A program made the position numbers and the translations under genes. This document shows, piece by piece, positions 11,310 through 22,271 of a stretch of 64,000 bases of DNA; the stretch's first letter is position 1; the number at the start of each line of letters is the position of its first letter. The stretch is from assembly GCA_900642245.1 (NCBI GenBank), contig CAAAJI010000024.1, positions 249,748 to 313,747 of the forward strand. Direction: 5' to 3'. This DNA comes from Fragilaria radians (taxonomy: Eukaryota; Bacillariophyta; Fragilariophyceae; Fragilariales; Fragilariaceae). The notes under the pieces are model-generated. The model saw only the letters and a program-made list of their open reading frames with translations. It was not told the origin of the DNA and did not search any database.

Positions 11310-14260
11310 TTTATAATGCCCTGTGACTTGCGTTGCTACGCAGATTGGTTGTAAAAGTAAGATTATGTTAGAACGATTCATTTTGTTACGTATTTTTATA
11401 TTTCAAATAATCTACAAAAAAATTTTATGACTCAGATTTTGCTTACATTTGTAAACATATCGCTAACAAGTCATAAACTTTAATGCAAAATAAAAATTGT
11501 ATGTCTTGTGATTTGCCTAACGAAAGGACTTTTTCTGTTCATTATTCAAATACACCAATGATTGAGCATTTACATAGGGAAAGTCTAAGGATTGATATTG
11601 TTACGGTTATAGAGTCATATTTCTACTGATTCTTTATGTTATCGTTAAAGCTATTACTGTTGGTTTACGTTGGTATAGCAAAACAATGGTGCTGCTGGTG
11701 GAGAGTCAAAGAAGATCTACATAATATTGTCAAAGGTGGAAAATCAATATCTTCAATTTAATTCCGTATCTTCTTTGCTTGCATTAGATTTTAAAGACTT
11801 GAGGCAAAGACAACTAAATTATCAACGTGACAACAATGTCATTGACCCAAATGATTCCTGCTGTTTAAACCCTGCTGTTGAAAGCAGTAATACACTAGGC
11901 TTGGAATTAAAGGTTTTTTCTCAATTCACTCTCATATATATATATATTCAATAATGTCCGTCGTGAAGCCCAGAATCCGCTCTAAGGCAAGTAGCTAAGT
12001 AGAGACCTATACATCCAATTATCAAAGAAAATGTCCAGCAAATTCTCCAACCAGTCACAAACACAATCTTCTCACAAGTTTGGATAAAATATTTGCACAA
12101 CCAATTTGAGCTGTGCACATTGAAAGACCCCAATTCACCAAAAAACGTGGCAGTACAGAAGGACTTCAGAGACACAGCAGAGGAATAGGTTGACTCAGTA
12201 TCCACGTCCTTGGTCAAATCTCTAAAAGCAGCACCTTGTGCACATCTTCCATAATCACGTCTGTAAACATGAACAACCTTAGGGTTATCTTTTCCAAATG
12301 ATCATCACTGCAAAAAATACCACATGATTATCATCAATTAGCACCAGGAATGGAAGGACATCACCAACATTTTCTGCATGCCCTTTAAAGTGATAAGACA
12401 TTCTTTCCAATCAGGGTGCTCTATGTGAGAATTGAGATAGAAAAATTATGACTTACTTTAGGAAAATTATGAAAAACTACTATTGTAAAAAGATTGGAGT
12501 CTTGACAGACTAATTTTTCATTATGATAATATTCATTTAGATCAGTCTGTTATTTTTTTATCTCCTGGCTATGCCAGCATTGTGTCAAATATCTTTTGAC
12601 GGCTCTTTATTCAGAGCAAAACATGCTTATTATTTCATGTTCGTGAAAGACATGTGATTTATTGTCACTTAAATTTTAGAGACCTTTGATTAGTGTCATC
12701 TAAAGTTTGCGAACGAAAAAAACAGCAGAAATTATCATTGTCATTTCTTTTTTTAGATGTGCTAATATATCTGATATCTTTATCTTTTATATTTGCATTT
12801 ATAAGCAACACTGGCCGTCTCCAAATGTTGGTACAAAATAACATCTCTTGAATTAATCTCTTTTCTAGATTAATTTGGTGTGCTTAACAATAACCTTCAA
12901 GTATTCTCTTCTAGGATTGTAGAATACAGTACATAGGGAAAGATTTTCCAGGATAATGGTAAAGAATGCACTGGATAGGGTTTTAATGTAGAATATGTAA
13001 GTCAGTTAAAAAGCAAAAGTCATAGCTCAGGATGACCGCAATCATGATCCAAAGTCATATTGGTCATTGAATTGATCTCTTGAATACGTCATTCCGCAGG
13101 ATTCTGGTTCTGGTAGTAGGGTTCTCCATGTTTAAATCATCAATGCGATACTGAAAAAGGATCTCAGCAATTGCCTTTGTTGTTTCAGATTTGTAATTAC
13201 AGGAATTGAATTCAAAAGAGTAAACAGGATATACAATTAATAAGTCCAGTATCCGCTGGATCTCACCTTTTACATAAAAGCCCGAGCTTTTGTTCTAGGT
13301 AGCAAATTGCATGCCCCTATAATTAAAAATAATATCAGATAAAATCATATTTAAATAGAGCTATGAGGTTATGAGTCGTATTCAGTCTATAAATAAATAA
13401 ATGGTGAATGAGGCTGATTTGTGTACAGCTATTGGAGATTCCCCTTACATTTTTTATATCTATGCCAATTTAGGGCATACGAATTTGTCTTGCATATACA
13501 CATCAATTCATGGGCGATAACTTGCTGTCCATTTGAATCTCCTTACCACTTTGGTTTGCTTTATTCTCGACTGTAAGCAATTTAATTTCATCCACTTTTT
13601 TCAGCATTATGATAACAGCTTTTTCACATCATTCATATATTTGTGTGATTATAGTTAGATCTAAACCCGTCTCAAATGGGATGTTTTGTAGCAAATGACT
13701 AAAAGCACAAATTTCGCAGTAGTTGGTAACGATTTATGCTATTGAAATTATCCATATTTTACGACAAGTTTTTACTGCCTTTATGCTTCGATTGACCTTG
13801 GCATTCCGCCTAGTGTTAGGCTAAGCCTATCTATAGAAATTTCTGATTGAAGTCTGTATAACCTATGACCAGTCACAGATTCAAAATTGTTGTTTCCTAT
13901 TAATATCATTTTTGGACTTTCCCTTCCATTCTGTCTATGCTATTTTGTTCTGAATTAGTTTGTGAATTTGAAGCAAAAATAATTCTTTATTGATGATGAT
14001 GATGAACAGAATTTATGGTCTCCTATACTTTCTCAATTGAGTTTAAGGATTCTCATTTTTCTGAATATGTTTGACCAAAAATCCAAACTACAATTACAGT
14101 TTAAAGAAAAATACTATCCTAGTATGCATGAAATGACTTTTTGGAGAAATAGGGTTCTTGCGTGAATGCACTTCTCTAGTTTTCTTTGTTTCATTGAACC
14201 TGTTGAACATTTCTAGTAGCAACACGCAAGAGAATCATATTCATATATAAAGTGTGTCAA
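11310..14260. other. long intergenic region with one weak open stretch
   Basis: About 3 kb lack a supported gene. The best candidate is a minus-strand open stretch from about 12304 to 11948, which reads ..NPKVVHVYRRDYGRCAQG.. and ends in a hydrophobic helix-like segment (CWTFSLIIGCIGLYLATCL) and a stop. It has no recognisable family and could be an orphan exon or a decayed gene. Short AT and GAT microsatellites occur near 11936-11949 and 13993-14006. Confidence 0.45.
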
Positions 14261-15379
14261 ATGGTTCGTATTAGTAAGTCAAGTCGCTCGCCACGAGGGC
14301 TGTCACAACGATTTGGAAGATACGCGTACGGCATTCCAATCCTTGTGTTGATTCTTGTCATCCTGATCATGATATTATTCACTGGAAAAGGAGGAGGAGT
14401 GTCATCATGGTTCGGGTTTCTCACTCATGGATCCTTAAAGACAAGCACCACCCTATCGTTATTGGAAGAAAAATCTCATGATAATGCCGCCGCCGCAGTA
14501 GGAGCCATGAAGGACAAGAACAAACTACTATCCAAGCCAGTTATTATGTATGGGACGGCCTGGAAGAAAGATAAGACCGCAGCGTATGTTGAGGAGGCAG
14601 CATTAGCTGGATTTCGTTTCATAGATACGGCATGCCAACCTAAACATTATAACGAAGTTGGCGTGGGTGTTGGTTGGAGAACAGCTGCTACATCTTTGGG
14701 CCTACAAAGAGAAGATTTTTTCCTTCAAACCAAATTTACGGATGTTCCTGGACAAGATCCGAATACGATCCCCTATGACCCGGATGCCTCTATTGAAGAT
14801 CAGGTGCGGACATCACTTACTGTGTCCCTGAAAAACTTACAGACCGACTATTTGGATTCTCTAGTTATGCATAGTCCTCGTGACACAGTTGAAGAAACGA
14901 TGGAGGTTTGGAGAATTATGGAAACGTTCGTCGATGAAGGGAAGGTATTGAGATTGGGACTATCCAATTGCTACGACTTTACCAAATTTACCACCATCTA
15001 TAGTATGGCTCGCATCAAACCCTGGGTATTGCAAAATCGATTTTATGCTCAATCCAACTTTGATACCGAACTTCGAACATTCCTAAAGGAAAATGGTGTA
15101 CGCTACCAATCCTTTTGGACGTTGACTGCTAATCGGCAAGCGCTTAAAAAGCCAGAAGTTCATCAGTTGGCAGAAGCTAAGGGCCTAACGCCAGAGACCT
15201 TTCTGTTTGCCTTCCTCATGTCTCTTGGTTATGTCATCCCTCTGTCGGGCTCTACCAATCGTAAGCATATGGACGACGATGTGGCAGTAATGGAAAGGAT
15301 TCAAGCTGGAGAGGTTTTCTTCGAAACTGACCAAGAGCTTCGACAAATGGCAGAATTGTTGGGAATGCCAGATTTGTAA
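14261..15379 (+). CDS. membrane-anchored aldo/keto reductase
   Basis: This single-exon gene encodes 372 residues from the ATG at 14261; the open frame runs back only to a GTG at 14252, so the ATG is preferred. A short basic N-terminus precedes one membrane span (YGIPILVLILVILIMILF, about residues 24-41), predicting a type II anchored enzyme. The rest is an AKR (beta/alpha)8 barrel with the catalytic tetrad visible, numbered from this ATG: Asp122 (FIDTAC), Tyr130 (KHYNE), Lys158 (LQTKF) and His204 (LVMHSP). Substrate-loop landmarks such as GLSNCY are also present. Family members reduce carbonyls to alcohols with NAD(P)H; the substrate cannot be read here. Most AKRs are soluble, so the anchor is the unusual part. 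The gene is convergent with the DONSON homologue, about 215 bases away. Confidence 0.87.
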   Translation: MVRISKSSRSPRGLSQRFGRYAYGIPILVLILVILIMILFTGKGGGVSSWFGFLTHGSLKTSTTLSLLEEKSHDNAAAAVGAMKDKNKLLSKPVIMYGTAWKKDKTAAYVEEAALAGFRFIDTACQPKHYNEVGVGVGWRTAATSLGLQREDFFLQTKFTDVPGQDPNTIPYDPDASIEDQVRTSLTVSLKNLQTDYLDSLVMHSPRDTVEETMEVWRIMETFVDEGKVLRLGLSNCYDFTKFTTIYSMARIKPWVLQNRFYAQSNFDTELRTFLKENGVRYQSFWTLTANRQALKKPEVHQLAEAKGLTPETFLFAFLMSLGYVIPLSGSTNRKHMDDDVAVMERIQAGEVFFETDQELRQMAELLGMPDL

Positions 15380-15593
15380 TTGGATTTCTGGATAGAGAAA
15401 GATGCAAAGACATTTGATGAAGTAGAATTACTACAACATCTTTCCTACCCGACGAGGCGAAAGTCAATTGTAAGGAAAATAAATATTGAATGCAGCATCA
15501 GAATATGAGTCAGAACAAAGCGCATGTTGAACTATCCCTCTGCTGTAATGTCATACACTACTACTAACTTAATACTCATTGGTGAAGGCCTCC

Positions 15594-17696
15594 TTAATTT
15601 TGTTTCATCTCTTTAGTGTCTACAACCAAGTCACGTTTGTAGGTAATTTGTCTAGGTCTCGATATGTCCCACACAACGACGTCGACTCTTTCTTGATCGC
15701 TACAAACATCATCTTGGTGATGCGACGACGATTTACTTCCGTTCATATTCACTAAAATTCCACACTTACGATCTCGCTGAGATTCGCTTGGATTCCTTTC
15801 TTGTGTTTGTATCACAAAGTAATGACTTCCCAGCCCGCTGTCATCTTCTTCGTTCACCTTCGGTGGTGACGATTGCTGTCTCGAGATTGCGTCATCTCGC
15901 ATCACGGCTGCTGTGACATGAATCATCGAAGGGAGGACACAGGGCAATATAGGTCCTAACAATTCTATCCACGAATTCTCAGAATTCATCGGAGTCTGTT
16001 GGAGTGCCACAGTTGCCAGAGACTTCGTTATGGAGTTCTGGAAGCTACCCATACGAGTCATCAAAAGTGGTTCATTATCCTCATAGGTTTCATTGAGTAA
16101 AATGGTTGTTGCTGTAGCACAATCGTCGAATCCAGTCACATACAATGCAAGTAGTGCTTCCTCCTCCTCGTCTACCTCAACACCACCACCTAAACGACGG
16201 CTGCAGCGACGACTTCTGCGGTGGATCGGAGGAGGTGCCTTTATTGAAAACTCTGCACCAGCTGTCTCTCCAAATGCCTGTGCCTTACGGATAGCTTCCA
16301 AATCGGACATGAACAAAGATTCTTCCTCCTCGAAAGATTCGGAGGAAAACCGTGTGTCCGATCTTTGATTCATACTTCTCAAATCCGATTCGGCATCACT
16401 CGGAGTAGCAGCAGAAGTATCTTTGGGAATTACATTTAGAGAGTGTAACTGCACACCTCGTCGTTGTAACTGAGTTCGAAAATCTTTTGTTGTGGTAGAA
16501 AAAACAATCATGGGTATCACATTATTACCCACTAAGACTGGACGGAATAAAATCACTCTGTGGTGGGTAGTAGCATAAAAATAAGCTTCAGTATCTCCAG
16601 TTTCAATTCGATACGACCATTTCTGACTGAGACACCGAAAGGCTTCTTGCCAATTGCGTCGACGACGTATCTCTTTGATGCCTTGATCTGAACGTAACAA
16701 ATGAGGAATATAAGCTTTTGTGCCCTTCACCGAATCAATCATCTTCTTTGCCATATCCGTGATTGATAAGGACGAAGGAGCAATTAACTTAGATTTTGGT
16801 TTTAAATCCAGATTATCTTCCTCCTTACCTGATAAATCCATGGGATATTGCCAGTATTGCAAGCATTCTATCCAATTCTGTGACTCTTGAATAGAATTTT
16901 TAGGGAGGCAGGATGGAGGATGACATTCAATCCTAATCTTCCCTTTGATTGTCCAATCAAGGATTTTTCCTAATGGAGCCTCCTCCCATAATTCTTCAGC
17001 ACCGTGATTTGGTTTAGGTACATCGTCATGGGAGGTTGTTTTCCCTCTAAATGGTGACATGACTGAAGTAAGCATTTGAACCAAACCATACCCACCGGGA
17101 CTTGTCAAATGATTGGCCATACGTTGACTGGGAGATTTTATTAATGTATTGGATTTTTGTTTGAAATGCTTTGATGCCATTGTTTTGGGTGTAGAAAATC
17201 CCCCTGGATGTAATGTCCGCTGCATCACGCGACCAAAGAAAGTATTCTCCTCACTTCGATGGGACGTCAGCGATGCCTTTGATGATGGAGATTGAAAAAC
17301 ATTGGATTTCGAAAATTCAAGCATTGTTGTGGCTTCTAAATTAATATCTAAAGTTGTCGTATTCGATATCATCCTAGAATTGTCTGTACTTTGGCTTGTT
17401 ACGCAGCGCCGACGATTGGGAGAAGTCCTCCGTGAGGAATTAGTTGTATCGCTGTCTTCCTCTCTAGGGAAGAGCTTAGATCGTACCGACAAAGAATTAG
17501 AACGCCGTAAAAAGATACTCTCCGATCGCATGGGACGTTTCGATTTGGGAGAATCCAATGTGTTACATGGTACTGATTGCGATCTTTGAAAGAATTGTTG
17601 TCGTTTCTCAAGAATCTTTCTCTTGCGATCTTGTGCTGTTGGGGCAGAAGTCCAGGATTCATTTTCATTCCCATTAACTTTACCCGAATTATTCAT
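15594..17696 (-). CDS. DONSON: DONSON-like replication protein
   Basis: A single-exon, 700-residue protein. The N-terminal 230 residues are Ser/Arg/Lys-rich and probably disordered. The conserved part begins near 240 (LGKILDWTIKGKIRIECHP) and continues through a block around 270-285 (NWIECLQYWQYP). The most diagnostic block is at about 348-415 (WQEAFRCLSQKW, EAYFYATTHHRVILFRP, FSTTTKDFRTQLQRRGVQL), matching the animal and plant DONSON pattern 'YFY.c...tvLFR...STTR.lR..l..eGI.f'. An acidic hinge (SFEEEESLF) and a late block near 578 (IELLGPILPCVLPSMIH, cf. ITGPIMPHSLHSL) complete the match. DONSON helps assemble the CMG helicase at origins and protects stalled forks in the nucleus. The assignment rests on pattern recall without an alignment, so orthology is likely but not proven. 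Confidence 0.75.
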   Translation of the reverse strand: MNNSGKVNGNENESWTSAPTAQDRKRKILEKRQQFFQRSQSVPCNTLDSPKSKRPMRSESIFLRRSNSLSVRSKLFPREEDSDTTNSSRRTSPNRRRCVTSQSTDNSRMISNTTTLDINLEATTMLEFSKSNVFQSPSSKASLTSHRSEENTFFGRVMQRTLHPGGFSTPKTMASKHFKQKSNTLIKSPSQRMANHLTSPGGYGLVQMLTSVMSPFRGKTTSHDDVPKPNHGAEELWEEAPLGKILDWTIKGKIRIECHPPSCLPKNSIQESQNWIECLQYWQYPMDLSGKEEDNLDLKPKSKLIAPSSLSITDMAKKMIDSVKGTKAYIPHLLRSDQGIKEIRRRRNWQEAFRCLSQKWSYRIETGDTEAYFYATTHHRVILFRPVLVGNNVIPMIVFSTTTKDFRTQLQRRGVQLHSLNVIPKDTSAATPSDAESDLRSMNQRSDTRFSSESFEEEESLFMSDLEAIRKAQAFGETAGAEFSIKAPPPIHRRSRRCSRRLGGGVEVDEEEEALLALYVTGFDDCATATTILLNETYEDNEPLLMTRMGSFQNSITKSLATVALQQTPMNSENSWIELLGPILPCVLPSMIHVTAAVMRDDAISRQQSSPPKVNEEDDSGLGSHYFVIQTQERNPSESQRDRKCGILVNMNGSKSSSHHQDDVCSDQERVDVVVWDISRPRQITYKRDLVVDTKEMKQN

Positions 17697-19383
17697 ACTT
17701 TTTATGTCACTATCCTTGGACCATTGTTAAAGTTAAGTAATTTGCACAACTATGAGTACGAATAGTTTACTAATAAGGATAAGGTTGCTAAAAAATTCTT
17801 TGCGCCAACGCCCAGTTTTCTCTCTCTCTCTTGACCTTACTGATGAACACTGAAGTTCATGATTTTCAATCTTCTTGGAGCATGATTAGTCATAACTCTA
17901 GGCTTCCAATTAATATACAAAATTTGCTTCTTTATCATGGAGTTATTTTAGTGATCTGAGGTCAAAATTAGCTTGATCAATCTGTGGCTGTGCAAGTACT
18001 AAAAATAAAATATTCAAGCATTCATCTAAATTATTGTTATTTGACATTGAGAACCCATAAACAACATTCCAGAGTCCATTCAGGAAAAATAGAATATTTC
18101 TGCGATCTATGTAGATCTTGTTTGGTGCTCCTAAACCTTTACTGTTTGTTCACTGCCACCCCACTATCCCATATTTTAAGTTTGTACGTAGCAGCTAATC
18201 TATGTTGCCAGTTTAGGGGAAGATCCTCATCTACATGCATAATTCTGTTGCCCTATTTTTCTTTAGGAATCGGGAAAATCTATGCATCCACGAAAAGCTG
18301 GCATAAGATGTATGACTTTTCCACAATTAAGTTCCTGCCTTTTTTATCATGCACGAACTCAGTTCCTACAGTTTTGTGCACCTTTTTCCTCCAAATTTAT
18401 CTTTGACTTACCCATGTAGTCATTCCATGCATTAGTTGATTTCCTATGGTGTAACGCCAACGTTGACCATTAGGGGGATTGCACATACTTTATCAGAAAT
18501 AATCATTAGACTAATATTGAAGTATGATACATGTAAACTTGCTTCGATTTTTCTCTTTCAATAATTGACGCAAATTAAATTCATGGGTTGAACCATGGTA
18601 AAATGCAACGTAAGCTGGGAAAAGGTGTTTAGTGTTTAACATCAATAACTTCACCATTACGATCCTATCTAGTTTAAAGCAAGTAAATTAGACATGACTT
18701 CTTGCAGTAAGAATTCGATTATGAACAGGAGGGTCCTTGGTAGTTTCATTTAGGCTGTAACGTAAAGCGGACGTAAATAGCCTCGCTTGCGCAAGGAAAA
18801 GCAGACGTCAATTGTCTTGGCTAAACTTAAACGTCGTGTATCAGGGTACACTGAAAAAAATAGTACAAACAAATCTTTCACACTTCATATTGATGACACT
18901 TCATATTGATGACATGACTGATTGGTTTCCTGGAAGTTTGCTTGAAATGCTGCAATTTTGTCTTACAGTTATTCACATCGTGCAGTTTTTCATGGATTTC
19001 ATATTAGGTATCGGATATGATCGAAAGAATTCACTAAATGAACTGCAAGAGCTGGCCACTGTTTTGAATATCGCTATAGATCACCTCAGTCATTATTTTG
19101 TGATGGAAATTAGTACATCATATACACCATCAAGGCATTTAAAAGATATTTAAAATGGATAGGTGAAAGAAAGTACAAGTAATGGAACGGACTCTGAATT
19201 TTCATTCTTAAGTCAAAGCAATAAATACATGATGTGAAGCATTTATTGTTCATGCACAGGCCTTAAATGAAATTAAATGATAACATTTGCGTTAATTGTT
19301 GTAATACATCTTTAGAACTTATGGTAAGTCGTTACTCATGACGACAAGCCAGGGTTGTTACCAACCAGGAAAATGTTCTGTAC
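17697..19383. other. intergenic region without supported genes
   Basis: Frames at 17984-18406 and 18812-19153 on the plus strand have no recognisable domain. A perfect 18-base tandem duplication (acacttcatattgatgac) occurs at about 18879-18914, and a CT microsatellite lies at 17819-17831. I found no RNA gene. Confidence 0.45.
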
Positions 19384-19799
19384 TTAATCCAAATCAATAA
19401 GCATGAAATAATTTAATTCCAAGTTACGTTCCATAAGTTGGCACGTCACCAGAACTGAGTTGATACCTTCAGCAGCGTCATCGGCAGTGACGGGAACCTT
19501 TTTGTAGTTTGAATCGTACCAAATACCAGCTAACGATGCCAAAAAAGTGACAGCAAACATGCCCGTAGCCCCGAATGCATTATTCTTCGCCAAGGTTGCA
19601 TCCTCAATTCCTGCTATGAAAAAAGGCTGTTGGCTAATCAGAATTCCAACCCATAACTGATCGATGATGATGAATAATTGTTAGCTACAGTGAACAAAAA
19701 CCTTCGTCATAGATCAGAGTTGAAACTTACAGTGAAGAGGGTGCCGATGGCTGAATAAATTGCACAACAACGTGATCCTTCTCCCAAATCACTACACAT
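19384..19799 (-). CDS. small membrane protein (two exons), family not recognised
   Basis: Exon 1 (19799-19731) encodes MCSDLGEGSRCCAIYSAIGT and ends at a good donor (ACT|GTAAGT). Exon 2 starts at 19656 after a 74-base intron (acceptor GATCAG), and the join reads ..TLFTLWVGILISQQPFFIAGI... The protein has 113 residues with a membrane segment across the splice and a second one at about 53-70 (GATGMFAVTFLASLAGIWY). A nearer AG (CTGTAG) would shift the frame into an early stop, so the distal acceptor is chosen on coding grounds. The 3' end is uncertain: a possible second intron starting at GAAG|GTATCA would give a shorter acidic tail. The layout looks like a conserved small endomembrane protein, but I cannot name the family. 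Confidence 0.6.
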
Positions 19800-20691
19800 C
19801 GTAAAATTTCGATCGTAAAGATTATATTGTTCCTCTGTTTTCCTCTTGAAATGGCGGTTTTCGGGTGTTCGGGTGTTCGGGTGTTCGGTCTGGAAGGATA
19901 CATAGAACCATACTGTACTAACGACGAACTACTACCATGTCCAGGTTCGCCAATGATTTATTCCGATTGCTCGTATTCCACAATAAGGTTTAGGCTTAAT
20001 GACAGCCAAATTTGCAACACCAGCAACACGAAAGCTCACTTGGAATTTACTGACCCGAAATCATTTTTATGTCAGGGGTTGATTATCTGCATTAAATTAA
20101 ATCGTACTTTTTGATCTATTCAGCAGTATAGATCTATTATTTTTTATATCCTGCTGTAGAAAACAGGGACAATGACGTGAATGATGAAAAGAGCCTTTGG
20201 TGACCTTTAAGTGAGAATTCAAGAGAGATAAATACAGTTAATGTTATCTCAAAAGATTATCATATTTGAAAGTGTTGATTGATAGACTTGTTCATCATGA
20301 TTTGAGAAAGAAGTATATGGGATCTAACTGTTATTGAAATTTGTTTTTAGACGTAACTACTTACATAGCAATTCATATTTTTCACTTTTGGAAAATTATA
20401 TATAACTCTTGATGCAATCTATGTCCTTGAACTTAAATTTGATTTTTTTCTTAAACTCTTTTTCCTTTTCTATCACCACATTTTTAGAGTAAGATAATGT
20501 CATATGATAGCTATCTTGAATCATGATACTTTGTAAAGATTACATCTTTAGCTATATGAAACATTTCTTGAGGACCTATATTGATTGTCTAAACAAAAAT
20601 AGGTACAAAAATGATTGTAGTGTAGATATGCATCTTTGACAAACGTGATATAAACGCAAGAGTTTGATCAGTCATACTGAAGCATATTTCG
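19800..20691. other. intergenic region with an 8-base minisatellite
   Basis: An 8-base unit (tgttcggg) is repeated three and a half times at about 19855-19888, some 60 bases upstream of the small membrane protein's start. The remainder is AT-rich and shows nothing I can support. Confidence 0.5.
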
Positions 20692-22271
20692 TCAGTCTAC
20701 TTCATAACCTTTGATAACTATTGCTGAGTACTCGTTGCTTGCTGGACTTTGCTCTTTACAAGCTAATTCCACTGTGTTTTGCTCGAAATCTGCGCTGGTA
20801 TCATGAAGTTTAAGCTTTTCCCATCCCTTTCCAACCCAACAAAAGATCGCAAGATTTAAAAGCATGAGGATAGCACATACCTCCATTACAATCACCCGAT
20901 TCAAGCTTTGAAATATGCTCGAATACAGCAAACCTCCAAATAAATTGCCAATTGAAGTCATTACAAGATAAACTCCCATGATGAGTGCCTTCAATCTCTC
21001 TGGGGACATAGCATAAGCAAACTCCAAGCCTGTAACAGAAACCAATATTTCAGCAACTGCAAGAATAGTTATCTGTGGCAATTGCCAGAAGACACTTATC
21101 GAATGCTCTTCGCTATTCTGAATCCAATATTCAACAAGGCCGCTAATTGAGAACGAAATTGCAGTAAAGAACATTCCCCATCTCATTCGACTTAAGTGAG
21201 AAACTTTCATACCGATTCTTTCTAAGAAAGGATAAATCACGTGATCAAATAACGGAATGAAAATCATTATTTCAACTGGATTCACGACAATGAGTTGTTC
21301 CGCTTGTAGCCCATGTAGTTTCATGCGCGTTGCTTGTAACGTCCAAACAGAACTTTGCTGATCGTACAACATCCAAAATATCGGAAACATAGACATAATG
21401 GGCAAGACACGGAGAACTTGTTTTGCATCATTTAATTGCTGATTGGCATCGTCTTCCTCGTCACTACCACTCATTGGTGATCGCTTTGGAATTATACCGG
21501 GATATAATCGGCAGAGCCATGTTCTTGCTAAATCCTTCCTTATCATCCAGATGCACAACGCTAATGTCATGGATAAGGATCTTCCATCCTGTCCAGGTGC
21601 AATGTGAACGTATTCATTGCGCTTTGACCAAAAGGTAAGCATAGCAATGACAATGAAGATAGTTGGTGCAAGGAATGCTGCACCGAATCCAAAATGAAGT
21701 TTTACAATAGGTATGCTAGATATCGATGTAACGGCTCCTAAATTGATACAGAAGTAAAATAATGAAAAGAAGGCTCGTACACGCTCCGAAGACGTTGTGG
21801 AAGACCCAGGACCCGTTTCCAGCGAAATTGTGCAATCCGCGACAACTGTTTTCTCTAAGGATGCCACTTGGTCTGCTCCAAATGCGGAAACACATGGTTT
21901 GATTCCTCCAGTACCCATACAGAAGAAGAAGAGACCAATGAAACTTAGCACACGCTTCAAATCGTTGCGGCCGTCGTCAACACATGCCCCTAATGTCAGG
22001 AGGGATAATCCGATGGCATATATCCATCCAAATATAAGTATGGTCTTATAACGACCCCAATAGGCATCAGCCATTAGGGATCCGAGGATAGGAGATGCAT
22101 ATGCGAGACATGTCACGTAGGCATACAATGCAATTGCATTGTCCTCTTGACTTTTAATGCGTGGATGAAATACAGTACCAAGATCGCACGGAAGCCAAAG
22201 TATGCAAATCGTTCTACCGTCTCGGTAATTAGAATGCAGCAAACGACGGGTGTCAAGAATGTTAGATTCAT
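20692..22271 (-). pseudogene. POT/PTR-family proton-coupled peptide (NPF-type) transporter, frameshifted
   Basis: The gene encodes a 12-span major-facilitator protein of the POT/PTR (NPF) family, which imports di/tripeptides or, in plants, nitrate and other solutes with protons. The frame 22284-20692 has the family landmarks SPILGSLMADAYWGRYKTI and GTGGIKPCVSAFGADQ but lacks the first helix. That helix is intact in another frame: from the ATG at 22271 it reads ..LITETVERFAYFGFRAIL.., containing the ExxERF proton-coupling signature (E17, E20, R21). The two frames join if one base is missing from the T4 tract at 22152-22155 (AAAA on the coding strand), giving 526 residues. No splice signals explain the jump. 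I label it pseudogene only because the frame is broken as given; an assembly error is equally or more likely. The C-terminal 50 residues are a soluble tail. Confidence 0.8.

Noticed and set aside
16093..16368. Plus-strand frame rich in Ser and Pro
   Set aside because: It is the antisense shadow of the DONSON homologue and has no independent support.
22150..22160. Programmed -1 ribosomal frameshifting in the POT transporter
   Set aside because: The site (A TTA AAA G) does not fit the X XXY YYZ slippery pattern, and the other two frame breaks need a shift in the opposite direction.
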